Shown: positions 1 through 5,794 of the stretch, in pieces | Numbering within the stretch: position 1 is the first letter of the stretch | Layout: each line of letters begins with the position of its first letter | Assembly: GCA_029858145.1 (NCBI GenBank) | Contig: JAOUFP010000081.1 | Coordinates: forward strand, 1-9,174 | Direction: 5' to 3' | Length of the DNA: 9,174 bases | DNA from: Nitrospirota bacterium | GTDB taxonomy: Bacteria > Nitrospirota > Thermodesulfovibrionia > Thermodesulfovibrionales > UBA6898 | Made by a program: the position numbers and the translations under genes | The notes under the pieces: model-generated | What the model saw: only the letters and a program-made list of their open reading frames with translations | Database searches by the model: none | Told to the model about the DNA's origin: nothing

Positions 1-1005
1 CCGCACCTCAGCGACTGCACTCGGGAATTCTTTCTGCAGTTCCTCTAGTTTCTTTTTGAAATATTTCCCCATCCTCCTGCACTGGTCGAGGATGAAATCA
101 TCTTCGAGCAGGACATCCAGCGTGGTGACGGCGGCGCTGCACGCAAGAGGGTTCCCCCCGAAGGTCGAGCCGTGAGTGCCGGGTTCAAATGCGGCCGCGA
201 CCTTGTCGGTCGCAAGCATCGCGCCGATCGGGACACCGCCGCCGAGCCCCTTTGCAAGGGTCATGATGTCCGGGGTGATTCCGTAATGCTCATACGCGAA
301 GAGTTTGCCTGTCCGGCCTATGCCGGTCTGCACCTCGTCGAGGATGAGGAGTATCCCGTGCATGTCGCAAAGCTTTCTGACCTTGGCCAGGTAATCAGGG
401 TCGGGCATTTTAACCCCGCTTTCTCCCTGAATGGGCTCGAGCATGATCGCGCAGGTATTCTTTGTGACTGCTTTTTCGATTGCTTCTATGTCATTGAATT
501 CTACATGTCTGAAGCCCGGCACAAGAGGGTCGAAACCCACCTTGAACTTTTCCTGTCCTGTCGCGCTCAGTGTCGCGAGCGTTCTCCCGTGGAAAGAGTT
601 GAGCGCGGTAATAACCTCGAACCTGTTTTGTCCGACCAATACCTTGAAGTATCTTCTCGCCAGCTTGATGGCTGCCTCATTTGCCTCAGCCCCTGAATTG
701 CAGAAGAAGGCCTTGTCCGCAAAGGAATTCTTGACGAGGATTTTCGCGAGCCTTGTCTGGGGCTCGATATGGAAATAATTTGATATATGGATGAGCCGCT
801 GAGCCTGCTTCTGGATTGCAACGACCAGCTTGGGATGACAGTGGCCAAGACAATTCACCGCGACGCCGCCCACAAAATCAAGATATTCCTTTCCTTCAGT
901 GCTCCAGACCTTCATTCCCCTGCCTTTTCTGATGGCAATGGGAAATCTGTTGTAGGTATGCATCAGGTAATTGCCTGAATCTTCAATCAGCTTCTTTGTT
1001 TCCAT
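1..1005 (-). CDS. argD: Acetylornithine aminotransferase, C-terminus cut off by window edge
   Basis: Class III PLP-dependent aminotransferase that converts N-acetylglutamate semialdehyde to N-acetylornithine in cytosolic arginine synthesis. The 335 visible codons are an open frame from ATG at 1005 to base 1; the family is usually about 390-400 residues, so roughly 60 are missing. Visible signatures: NSGAEANEAAIK at 103-114 (PLP phosphate loop), FHGRT at 138-142, LEPIQGESG at 189-197, LDEVQTGIGRTG at 222-233 with PLP-ring Asp223, LAKGLGGGVPIGA at 250-262 with Schiff-base Lys252, and HGSTFGGNPLA at 278-288. The start is the first ATG of the frame and aligns with normal ArgD N-termini. No Shine-Dalgarno precedes it; a -10-like TATTAT ends 7 bases upstream, suggesting a leaderless mRNA. 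The gene is divergent from the cooC-like gene. Related class III enzymes (succinylornithine or GABA transaminase) are possible, but the motif set fits ArgD best. Confidence 0.93.
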   Translation of the reverse strand, partial: METKKLIEDSGNYLMHTYNRFPIAIRKGRGMKVWSTEGKEYLDFVGGVAVNCLGHCHPKLVVAIQKQAQRLIHISNYFHIEPQTRLAKILVKNSFADKAFFCNSGAEANEAAIKLARRYFKVLVGQNRFEVITALNSFHGRTLATLSATGQEKFKVGFDPLVPGFRHVEFNDIEAIEKAVTKNTCAIMLEPIQGESGVKMPDPDYLAKVRKLCDMHGILLILDEVQTGIGRTGKLFAYEHYGITPDIMTLAKGLGGGVPIGAMLATDKVAAAFEPGTHGSTFGGNPLACSAAVTTLDVLLEDDFILDQCRRMGKYFKKKLEELQKEFPSAVAEVR

Positions 1006-1012
1006 ACTAGGG

Positions 1013-1042
1013 ATAATAACGCATAACTTATTGAAAAATCAA
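1013..1042 (-). promoter_or_regulatory. Predicted sigma70-type promoter of argD (leaderless)
   Basis: On the minus strand a TTGATT -35 box (1037-1042) lies 18 bases before a TATTAT -10 box (1013-1018). Seven bases then separate the -10 box from the argD ATG, so the predicted start of transcription falls on or next to the start codon. The absence of a Shine-Dalgarno sequence agrees with a leaderless message. The -35 box matches consensus at 4 of 6 positions and the -10 box at 5 of 6. Confidence 0.5.
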
Positions 1043-1054
1043 ACAAATCCGCCT

Positions 1055-1084
1055 TTGACAGTATCTCGCGCATCATGGTAGAAT
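1055..1084 (+). promoter_or_regulatory. Predicted sigma70-type promoter of cooC-like gene (leaderless)
   Basis: A perfect TTGACA (1055-1060), an 18-base spacer and TAGAAT (1079-1084) are followed after only six bases by the ATG at 1091. The expected transcription start is the A of the start codon, and no Shine-Dalgarno is present. It stands back to back with the argD promoter; the two -35 boxes are 12 bases apart. Confidence 0.6.
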
Positions 1085-1090
1085 CACTTC

Positions 1091-1873
1091 ATGAAAATAG
1101 CGGTAACCGGAAAAGGCGGTGTAGGAAAGACTACCCTTTCTTCGATACTGAGCCATCTTTTTGCGTCAGAGGGGAAAAAGGTCATTGCTGTTGACGCGGA
1201 CCCTGATGCGAACCTCGCCTCCGCACTCGGGGTGCCCAGGGATAAGGCAGAGAAAATACGGCCTATCGCGGAACTCGGAGAACTTATCGAGGAGCGCACT
1301 GGCTCCAAGCCCGGAAGCATGGGAGGCATCTTCAAGCTCAACCCAAAGGTCGACGACCTTCCCGAAGGGCTTGGATATAAGATGAACGGCATAATCCTCC
1401 TTGTCATGGGAAAGTCCAAGGCTGCTGCCTCAGGATGCTACTGCCCTGAAAATGTGCTTCTCAGGAGACTGCTGAAGCATCTGGTCGTTGAGAGAGATGA
1501 GGTGGTGATTGTTGACATGGAGGCAGGGATAGAGCATCTGACAAGGGGGACCGCTGGTTCTGTTGACGCGTTTATTGTTGTTGTAGAGCCCGGCCAGAGG
1601 AGCATGCAGACAGCGGGGGTTGTAAGAGATATGGCAAAGGATCTGGGGGTAAAGAAGGTCTTTGTTGTCGCGAATAAGGTCCGCGGTCCGGAAGATATTG
1701 CTTTCATAAGAGACGGAATAGGCGATATAGAGATTGCAGGGCATATCAGTTTCAATCACGATATTATGGAGGCAGATATCAAGGGTGCTTCTCCATTCAG
1801 TTTTTCTCCCGGCGCAGTGGATGAGGTGAAGAAAATCAAGAATGCGATAGAGAAGATGCTCAATGCGGGATAA
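1091..1873 (+). CDS. cooC: CooC-type P-loop ATPase, CO dehydrogenase nickel-insertion accessory protein
   Basis: A 260-residue cytosolic ATPase of the MinD/ArsA/NifH (SIMIBI) class. CooC proteins use ATP-driven dimerisation to help insert nickel into the C-cluster of anaerobic CO dehydrogenase. The deviant Walker A is GKGGVGKTT at 7-15, with signature Lys8 and Lys13. The switch region is VDADPDANL at 34-42, and Walker B/switch II is VVIVDMEAGIEHLTRGT at 138-154. A Cys-X-Cys pair, Cys116 and Cys118 in GCYCPE, corresponds to the metal-binding CXC of characterised CooC proteins and is the main reason for this call over ParA/MinD. Length matches the family (about 250-260). The start is the ATG at 1091, which yields MKIAVTGKGG with no extra N-terminus. 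The 3' end overlaps the cyclo-ligase gene by 11 bases. No CO dehydrogenase or acetyl-CoA synthase gene is visible here, so the client enzyme is inferred. Confidence 0.85.
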   Translation: MKIAVTGKGGVGKTTLSSILSHLFASEGKKVIAVDADPDANLASALGVPRDKAEKIRPIAELGELIEERTGSKPGSMGGIFKLNPKVDDLPEGLGYKMNGIILLVMGKSKAAASGCYCPENVLLRRLLKHLVVERDEVVIVDMEAGIEHLTRGTAGSVDAFIVVVEPGQRSMQTAGVVRDMAKDLGVKKVFVVANKVRGPEDIAFIRDGIGDIEIAGHISFNHDIMEADIKGASPFSFSPGAVDEVKKIKNAIEKMLNAG

Positions 1874-2441
1874 GGCTGACGTCAGGAAAGAACTCCTCAG
1901 AAAAAGGGACCGCATTCCCGCAGAAGTCAGAAAAGTCAAAAACAGATTGATCCGGGAGCGGCTTTTGTCCCTTGCAGAATTCAAAAATGCCTCCGTTATA
2001 TTTTTTTTTGCATCGTTCAGGACAGAGGTTGACACAGCGGAACTGATAAAAACATCTCTTTCAGCCGGAAAGCGCGTTGTCCTGCCGAAGGTAGAAAAAG
2101 AGAGACATGAACTCCTTCTCTATGAAATAAGAGATTTTGGTGAACTGTCGCCCGGCTACATGGGCATCCCCGAACCCCCTGCGCAGGAGGGGAGGATGAG
2201 TATCAATGACGTCGAACTCGTAATAATTCCGGGAGCGGGTTTTGATATCTCGGGAAACAGGATAGGCTATGGAGGAGGCTATTACGACCGGCTCCTGTCC
2301 GGGCTGCAGAAACCTGTCACGGTTATTGCCCCTGCCTTTGAAGAGCAGGTGGTGGATTCTCTCCCTTCAGAACCCCATGACATCAGGGTGCAGATGCTTG
2401 TCACTGACAGTCGTCTGATACGGTGCATACCTCATCAGTAG
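1863..2441 (+). CDS. 5-formyltetrahydrofolate cyclo-ligase (MTHFS)
   Basis: A 192-residue cytosolic enzyme that uses ATP to convert 5-formyl-THF, a storage and dead-end folate, to 5,10-methenyl-THF. Signatures run in the family order: basic N-terminal helix; SFRTEVDT at 51-58 (substrate site); GIPEP at 101-105; the nucleotide/phosphate loop at 123-145 with PGAGFD, GNRIGYGGGYYDR and LL; and PHDIRVQMLVTD at 171-182. Length is typical for bacterial homologues (180-200). The ATG at 1863 lies inside the last codons of the cooC-like gene in another frame, an 11-base overlap, so the two are probably co-transcribed and translationally coupled. Older names are ygfA or fau; no symbol is assigned. The gene ends 22 bases before the convergent K+ channel gene, and I see no hairpin terminator in that gap. 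Confidence 0.93.
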   Translation: MRDKADVRKELLRKRDRIPAEVRKVKNRLIRERLLSLAEFKNASVIFFFASFRTEVDTAELIKTSLSAGKRVVLPKVEKERHELLLYEIRDFGELSPGYMGIPEPPAQEGRMSINDVELVIIPGAGFDISGNRIGYGGGYYDRLLSGLQKPVTVIAPAFEEQVVDSLPSEPHDIRVQMLVTDSRLIRCIPHQ

Positions 2442-2463
2442 AAACATCAGCGTGTCGGGTTCA

Positions 2464-3468
2464 TCAGCTTTTTTTCGTCTTCGCCATGTCTTCGAGGATC
2501 TTCAGTTTTGAGATTTCACCGAGCGCGATGAGCGTATCTCCGGCATGAATAGCGCTGCGGAAGGTCGGATTGAACTTCAGATCCCCGTCTGCTTTCTTGA
2601 TCGCCACGACGATAATCCCGAGCTCCCGTCCGATGCCGCACTCATCAAGCGTAAGACCGGACAGGCGTGAAGCTTCCTGTATCCTCACCTCTTCCATCTG
2701 GAGATCGATGTTGCCGCTCTTTGTCGCAAATTCGATAAAGTCCACCACCGCGGGTTTGAGAACGGTATGCGCTATCCTCAGCCCTCCGATATGGTAAGGC
2801 GAGACTACCTTGTCGGCGCCGGCCCTCAGGAGTTTCTGCTCCGAGCCTTCTTCTCCGGCCCTTGCCACGATCGAGAGATAGGGGTTCAGGCCGCGGGCGC
2901 TCAGGACCACAAAAAGATTTTCAGCGTCGGTGGGGAGAACCGATACCAGTCCTTTTGCCTTTTCGATGCCTGCCTCTACCAGCACTTCATCTCTCGTTGC
3001 GTCCCCCTGGATTACAAGCATATCCTCTTTGTCTGCCATGGGAACCGGGTTTTTTTCGATGACGAGGAACTTCAGATTCTTCTCCTTCAGTTCCCTGCAG
3101 ATGATCTTTCCCATTCTCCCGTAGCCGCATATGATGTAGTGATCTTTCAGTTCTCTGATCTTCTTTTCCAATCTTTTCCTCCCGAAAACATCCTGCAATT
3201 CACCTTCCAGAATAATCCTGGCACCTGCAGTCAATGCATACGCGACAGTGCCTACCCCCCCTATAATAAGAACGATTGTAAATACCTTTCCGTCTACGGA
3301 AAGGTCGTGTATCTCCTTGTACCCCACACTCGCCAGCGTGATGATGGTCATGTAGAGCGAGTCCAGCAGACTCCACCCCTCGATCAGCATATACCCCAAA
3401 GTGCCGAAGGAGATGACGAAAAATATCATCAGAAACGCGAGAAGAAGTTTTTTTCTGAGCTCTTTCAC
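2464..3468 (-). CDS. Two-helix potassium channel protein with RCK/TrkA-N and TrkA-C domains
   Basis: A 334-residue membrane protein of the MthK/Kch-like Ion_trans_2 plus RCK class, presumably a ligand- or nucleotide-gated K+ channel. Helix 1 is at about 8-29, the pore helix and filter at 36-52, and helix 2 at 62-84. A Rossmann TrkA-N domain follows from about 110, with YIICGYGRMG at 111-120, acidic Glu138 after the second strand and GDAT at 155-158. A TrkA-C domain fills about 255-328. The filter reads T-L-A-S-V-G-Y-K-E (44-52): SVGYK instead of TVGYG, so the last glycine is replaced by lysine. The start is GTG at 3468, directly preceded by an in-frame TGA, so no longer form exists; an AGGGAA lies 12 bases upstream. 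It is convergent with the cyclo-ligase and divergent from folE. Ion selectivity cannot be read from sequence given the filter change. Confidence 0.85.
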   Translation of the reverse strand: MKELRKKLLLAFLMIFFVISFGTLGYMLIEGWSLLDSLYMTIITLASVGYKEIHDLSVDGKVFTIVLIIGGVGTVAYALTAGARIILEGELQDVFGRKRLEKKIRELKDHYIICGYGRMGKIICRELKEKNLKFLVIEKNPVPMADKEDMLVIQGDATRDEVLVEAGIEKAKGLVSVLPTDAENLFVVLSARGLNPYLSIVARAGEEGSEQKLLRAGADKVVSPYHIGGLRIAHTVLKPAVVDFIEFATKSGNIDLQMEEVRIQEASRLSGLTLDECGIGRELGIIVVAIKKADGDLKFNPTFRSAIHAGDTLIALGEISKLKILEDMAKTKKS

Positions 3469-3511
3469 TCAGACCGGGGTTTCCCTGAAAATCTGTACCT
3501 AAGCATGGATA

Positions 3512-3540
3512 ATTATAATTGTAAATTATTAAATTTGCCA
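3512..3540 (-). promoter_or_regulatory. Weak candidate promoter of K+ channel gene
   Basis: On the minus strand a perfect TATAAT (3512-3517) sits in a very AT-rich stretch, about 43 bases before the GTG start. The matching -35 position (3535-3540) reads TGGCAA and fits consensus poorly. The -10 box is the main evidence. Confidence 0.35.
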
Positions 3541-3578
3541 TAATCCTTCTCCTGCTCCAACTGACTGAAAAGACGGTT

Positions 3579-3608
3579 TTGACATACTTTCCGGTGAAAT
3601 GCTAAAAT
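3579..3608 (+). promoter_or_regulatory. Predicted sigma70-type promoter of folE-folD
   Basis: A perfect TTGACA (3579-3584), an 18-base spacer and TAAAAT (3603-3608) place the transcription start near 3615, 22-37 bases before the possible folE start codons. Confidence 0.6.
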
Positions 3609-3651
3609 TTTCTTTCAATTTTTTGCATTCAAAAACGTGATAAATTTTAAA

Positions 3652-4215
3652 ATGGACCTGAAAAAGATAGAGAAGGGCGTCAGGATGATCCTCGAGGGAA
3701 TCGGAGAAGATCCTGAAAGACCGGGGATAAAGGATACGCCGAGCCGTGTGGCAAGAATGTATCAGGAGATATTCTCCGGTCTCGAAACGCCGACTGAGGA
3801 GATCCTGAAGCATCTTGAAGGAGAAAGCCATGATGAGCTGGTGCTGCTGAAGGATATCCCTTTCTATTCAGTCTGTGAGCATCATCTCCTCCCTTTCATC
3901 GGCAAGGCTCATGTCGCTTACATTCCGGGCGCAGGAAAGATCGCCGGTATCGGAGAGCTTGCGAGGGCACTGGAGATATTTGCCAAGCGGCCTCAGGTGC
4001 AGGAGCGTCTCACCGCGCAACTTGCTGATGTGATCATGGAAAAGCTGAAGCCGAAGGGGGCGATGGTTGTTATCGATGCGGAACATCTCTGTCTTTCCAT
4101 GAGGGGGATAAAAAAGGCCGGCGCACGGACGGTAACCTCTGCAGTACGCGGTATATTCAGGACAAAAGAATCGACACGGCAGGAATTGCTTGGATTGATC
4201 AAAAAAGGGGACTAA
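3652..4215 (+). CDS. folE: GTP cyclohydrolase I
   Basis: Type I GTP cyclohydrolase, a zinc enzyme that forms 7,8-dihydroneopterin triphosphate from GTP, the first step of de novo tetrahydrofolate synthesis. From the ATG at 3652 it is 187 residues, normal for the family. Evidence: EDPERPGIKDTPSRVARMY at 19-37; FYSVCEHHLLPF at 71-82 with zinc ligands Cys75 and His78; the third ligand Cys147 in EHLCLSMRG; RPQVQERLT at 113-121; and GARTVTSAVRG at 157-167. An upstream in-frame GTG at 3637 would add five residues (M-I-N-F-K). I prefer ATG because the protein then begins MDLKKIE, like most homologues, but neither start has a Shine-Dalgarno. folD follows 78 bases downstream on the same strand with no terminator between, so the two are probably one operon. 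Confidence 0.94.
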   Translation: MDLKKIEKGVRMILEGIGEDPERPGIKDTPSRVARMYQEIFSGLETPTEEILKHLEGESHDELVLLKDIPFYSVCEHHLLPFIGKAHVAYIPGAGKIAGIGELARALEIFAKRPQVQERLTAQLADVIMEKLKPKGAMVVIDAEHLCLSMRGIKKAGARTVTSAVRGIFRTKESTRQELLGLIKKGD

Positions 4216-4293
4216 GAAGTGTCAGTGCTTAGTGTAAGGGTGAAAAAGCAGATGCTTTCTTTGCACCGGCACAAAAAATAAAGGAGGAATAAA

Positions 4294-5208
4294 ATGGCTG
4301 CAAAAATCATAAGCGGAACTGAAATTGCCGCGCAGATTAGAGAAGAACTCAAGAAAGAAGTCACGGAGATGAAGGAAAAAAACGGGGTCGTGCCCGGTCT
4401 TGTGACCATCCTGGTGGGAAAGAACCCTGCCTCGGTAAGCTATGTTACCGGCAAACACAAAGCCGCGGACGAGATCGGGTTCTATTCAGTCCAGGACGAT
4501 CAGCCCGAGGACATTTCCGAGGCCGACCTGCTGAATCTCATTGAAAAATATAACAAGGACCCGAAGATACACGGCATACTTGTCCAGCTTCCCCTGCCAA
4601 AACATATTGATGAAAAAAAGGTGCTCAACGCTATAGACCCTGACAAGGATGTTGACGGGTTTCATCCGGTCAATGTGGGCCGCCTGATGATAGGCGGTGA
4701 CGAAGTGAAATTTCTTCCCTGCACGCCTGCAGGCATTCAGGAACTGATTGTGCGCTCAGGCTTTGAGACCTCAGGGTCTGAGGTCGTTGTTGTGGGCCGT
4801 TCGAATATCGTCGGCAAGCCGATCGCAAATATTATGCTGCAGAAGGGCAGGGGCGCAAACGCAACAGTTACGATCGTGCATACCGGCACAAAGAACCTCG
4901 ATGAGCATTGCAAGCGCGCGGATATCCTCATCGTCGCCGCAGGTGTCCCAGGCCTTGTAAAACCTGAATGGATAAAACCCGGCGCCTGTGTTATCGACGT
5001 TGGCGTCAACCGCGTCGGCGAAAAGAAAAGCGAAAAGACCGGCAAGATGGTGCCGATATTGAAGGGAGACGTTGACTTCGATGCCGCAAAGGAGATAGCG
5101 GGGGCGATCACCCCTGTGCCCGGCGGTGTGGGACCGATGACCATTACCATGCTCATGAAGAATACAGTTACTTCCGCGAAGCTGCATTCGGGTCTGCCAG
5201 TTAAATAG
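4294..5208 (+). CDS. folD: Bifunctional methylene-THF dehydrogenase / methenyl-THF cyclohydrolase
   Basis: Cytosolic enzyme that interconverts 5,10-methylene-, 5,10-methenyl- and 10-formyl-THF. In Wood-Ljungdahl bacteria the same reactions form part of the methyl branch. It is 304 residues, at the long end of the usual range (about 280-305). Seen: SYVTGKHKA at 49-57 with Tyr50 and catalytic Lys54; QLPLP at 98-102; DKDVDGFHPVN at 117-127 with Asp121; the Rossmann segment VVVVGRSNIVGKP at 164-176; IDVGVNR at 234-240; and TPVPGGVGPMT at 273-283. The ATG at 4294 has a strong Shine-Dalgarno (AAGGAGGA at 4281-4288, five bases before the ATG), unlike the other starts upstream in the window. It is probably the second gene of a folE-folD operon. 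Whether it uses NADP+ or NAD+ is not decided by what I can see. Confidence 0.95.
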   Translation: MAAKIISGTEIAAQIREELKKEVTEMKEKNGVVPGLVTILVGKNPASVSYVTGKHKAADEIGFYSVQDDQPEDISEADLLNLIEKYNKDPKIHGILVQLPLPKHIDEKKVLNAIDPDKDVDGFHPVNVGRLMIGGDEVKFLPCTPAGIQELIVRSGFETSGSEVVVVGRSNIVGKPIANIMLQKGRGANATVTIVHTGTKNLDEHCKRADILIVAAGVPGLVKPEWIKPGACVIDVGVNRVGEKKSEKTGKMVPILKGDVDFDAAKEIAGAITPVPGGVGPMTITMLMKNTVTSAKLHSGLPVK

Positions 5209-5214
5209 ATGGAT

Positions 5215-5259
5215 AGCGAGCGATATTCTCCGTGGTCTTGCCACGGGGCAAGCGAGCGA
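5215..5259. repeat. 9-base direct repeat flanking hairpin 1
   Basis: AGCGAGCGA occurs at 5215-5223 and again at 5251-5259, one copy each side of the first TCTTG hairpin, starting seven bases after the folD stop codon. Copies flanking a palindrome could mark an inserted repeat element or a composite repeat unit. With a 9-mer, chance is not excluded. Confidence 0.45.
5228..5248 (+). repeat. Hairpin 1 with TCTTG loop (REP-like palindrome)
   Basis: CCGTGG (5230-5235), loop TCTTG (5236-5240) and CCACGG (5241-5246) form a perfect six-pair stem, extendable by one G-U and one C-G pair to 5228-5248. No U-run follows, so it is not a standard terminator. It shares the core GGTCTTGCC with the hairpin at 5287-5319. 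Confidence 0.65.
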
Positions 5260-5286
5260 ATACCTTAAGAAAATATTCCGTGCATT

Positions 5287-5319
5287 GAGACTCCCTGCGG
5301 TCTTGCCGCAGGGGGTCTT
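5287..5319 (+). repeat. Hairpin 2 with TCTTG loop (REP-like palindrome)
   Basis: CCCTGCGG (5293-5300), loop TCTTG (5301-5305) and CCGCAGGG (5306-5313) form a perfect eight-pair stem. It extends outward to about 14 pairs (5287-5319) with two G-U pairs. The following bases are A-rich, not a U-run. The loop and closing pairs match hairpin 1, while the outer stem sequence differs on both arms in a pair-preserving way. Confidence 0.7.
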
Positions 5320-5350
5320 CAAGAAAAGCGAACCCCCCGGGAAAAAATAG

Positions 5351-5379
5351 AAGGCAGGAGTTTCCCCCCTGCCTTTTTT
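5351..5379 (+). terminator. Intrinsic terminator downstream of folD (possibly bidirectional)
   Basis: AAGGCAGG (5351-5358) pairs with CCTGCCTT (5368-5375) across a nine-base loop, and the T-run continues to 5379. An A-tract at 5342-5347 would give a U-rich tail for transcripts reading the other way. It most likely ends the folE-folD transcript. Confidence 0.8.
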
Positions 5380-5794
5380 GCGTCTGCGTTGCATGGGAAG
5401 TATCTCCGCGCTTTAATTCAAAAGCAGATAAAAAAAGAAATACAATTATCTTTTCTGCCCCAAAAACCTTGACATATTCAGAAGCAGGAGATGATAACAT
5501 TAGCCTTTGATTTCAATAAGATACAGTGCCTAAAAATTAGGCAGAATGGTGAAACCCTTGTGGTATCAGGGTAATTCGTTTTCTCATACAGAGTTTTCAA
5601 CATTCCCTGTTAGTTTCTGTGGAAAAGGTACAGAAATCATCCCATAGGGGGACAGAAGTGTTTCAAAAATGAAATAAACAGGAAGCGAAAAAAAATATCG
5701 CGGAAAAAAATATGGAGTGCCTTCAGAAGTCTATTACTTGCTTTAGACTGATCAGCATACTGCTTTTGGATTTCACTCAGCGTGATCTCCTTTT
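5380..5794. other. AT-rich intergenic stretch with small hairpins, no convincing gene
   Basis: No long open frame is present on either strand. It contains a possible promoter at 5469-5498 and a series of short perfect hairpins: 5527-5543 (seven pairs, AAA loop), 5554-5572 (five pairs), 5614-5636 (TTTCTGT/ACAGAAA) and 5661-5674 (TTTCA/TGAAA). An A-rich imperfect tandem repeat lies at about 5685-5716. A 33-codon frame runs from 5546 to 5647. The stretch may encode a structured RNA, be the long 3' region of neighbouring transcripts, or be decayed sequence. Confidence 0.4.
5469..5498 (+). promoter_or_regulatory. Possible promoter inside the intergenic gap
   Basis: A perfect TTGACA (5469-5474) is followed after 18 bases by GATAAC (5493-5498), a 4-of-6 match to the -10 consensus. 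An overlapping alternative is an extended -10 form with TG at 5492-5493. No clear gene follows for 1.1 kb on this strand, so its product, if any, would be a small RNA or small protein. Confidence 0.3.

Noticed and set aside
172..696. 174-codon plus-strand open frame
   Set aside because: It lies wholly antisense to argD, whose motifs are unmistakable; the translation has no recognisable domain.
1430..2035. 201-codon minus-strand open frame
   Set aside because: It is antisense across the cooC-like gene and the cyclo-ligase start, both of which have strong family motifs.
2767..3543. 258-codon plus-strand open frame
   Set aside because: It is a mirror of the K+ channel gene on the other strand; low-complexity translation without domains.
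4216..4293. Possible folate riboswitch between folE and folD
   Set aside because: The 78 bases show no stable multi-helix fold or known THF-riboswitch core; only the folD ribosome site stands out.
5291..5315. Hairpin 2 as the folD terminator
   Set aside because: It lacks a U-run; the hairpin at 5351-5379 with a T-tract is the better terminator.
4771..5394. 207-codon minus-strand open frame
   Set aside because: It runs antisense to folD and through both hairpins and the terminator, so it is an artefact.
5600..5680. Possible insertion-sequence terminus near the GGGGGACAGAAGTG segment (5647-5660)
   Set aside because: No matching inverted end, target duplication or transposase remnant is visible in the gap.
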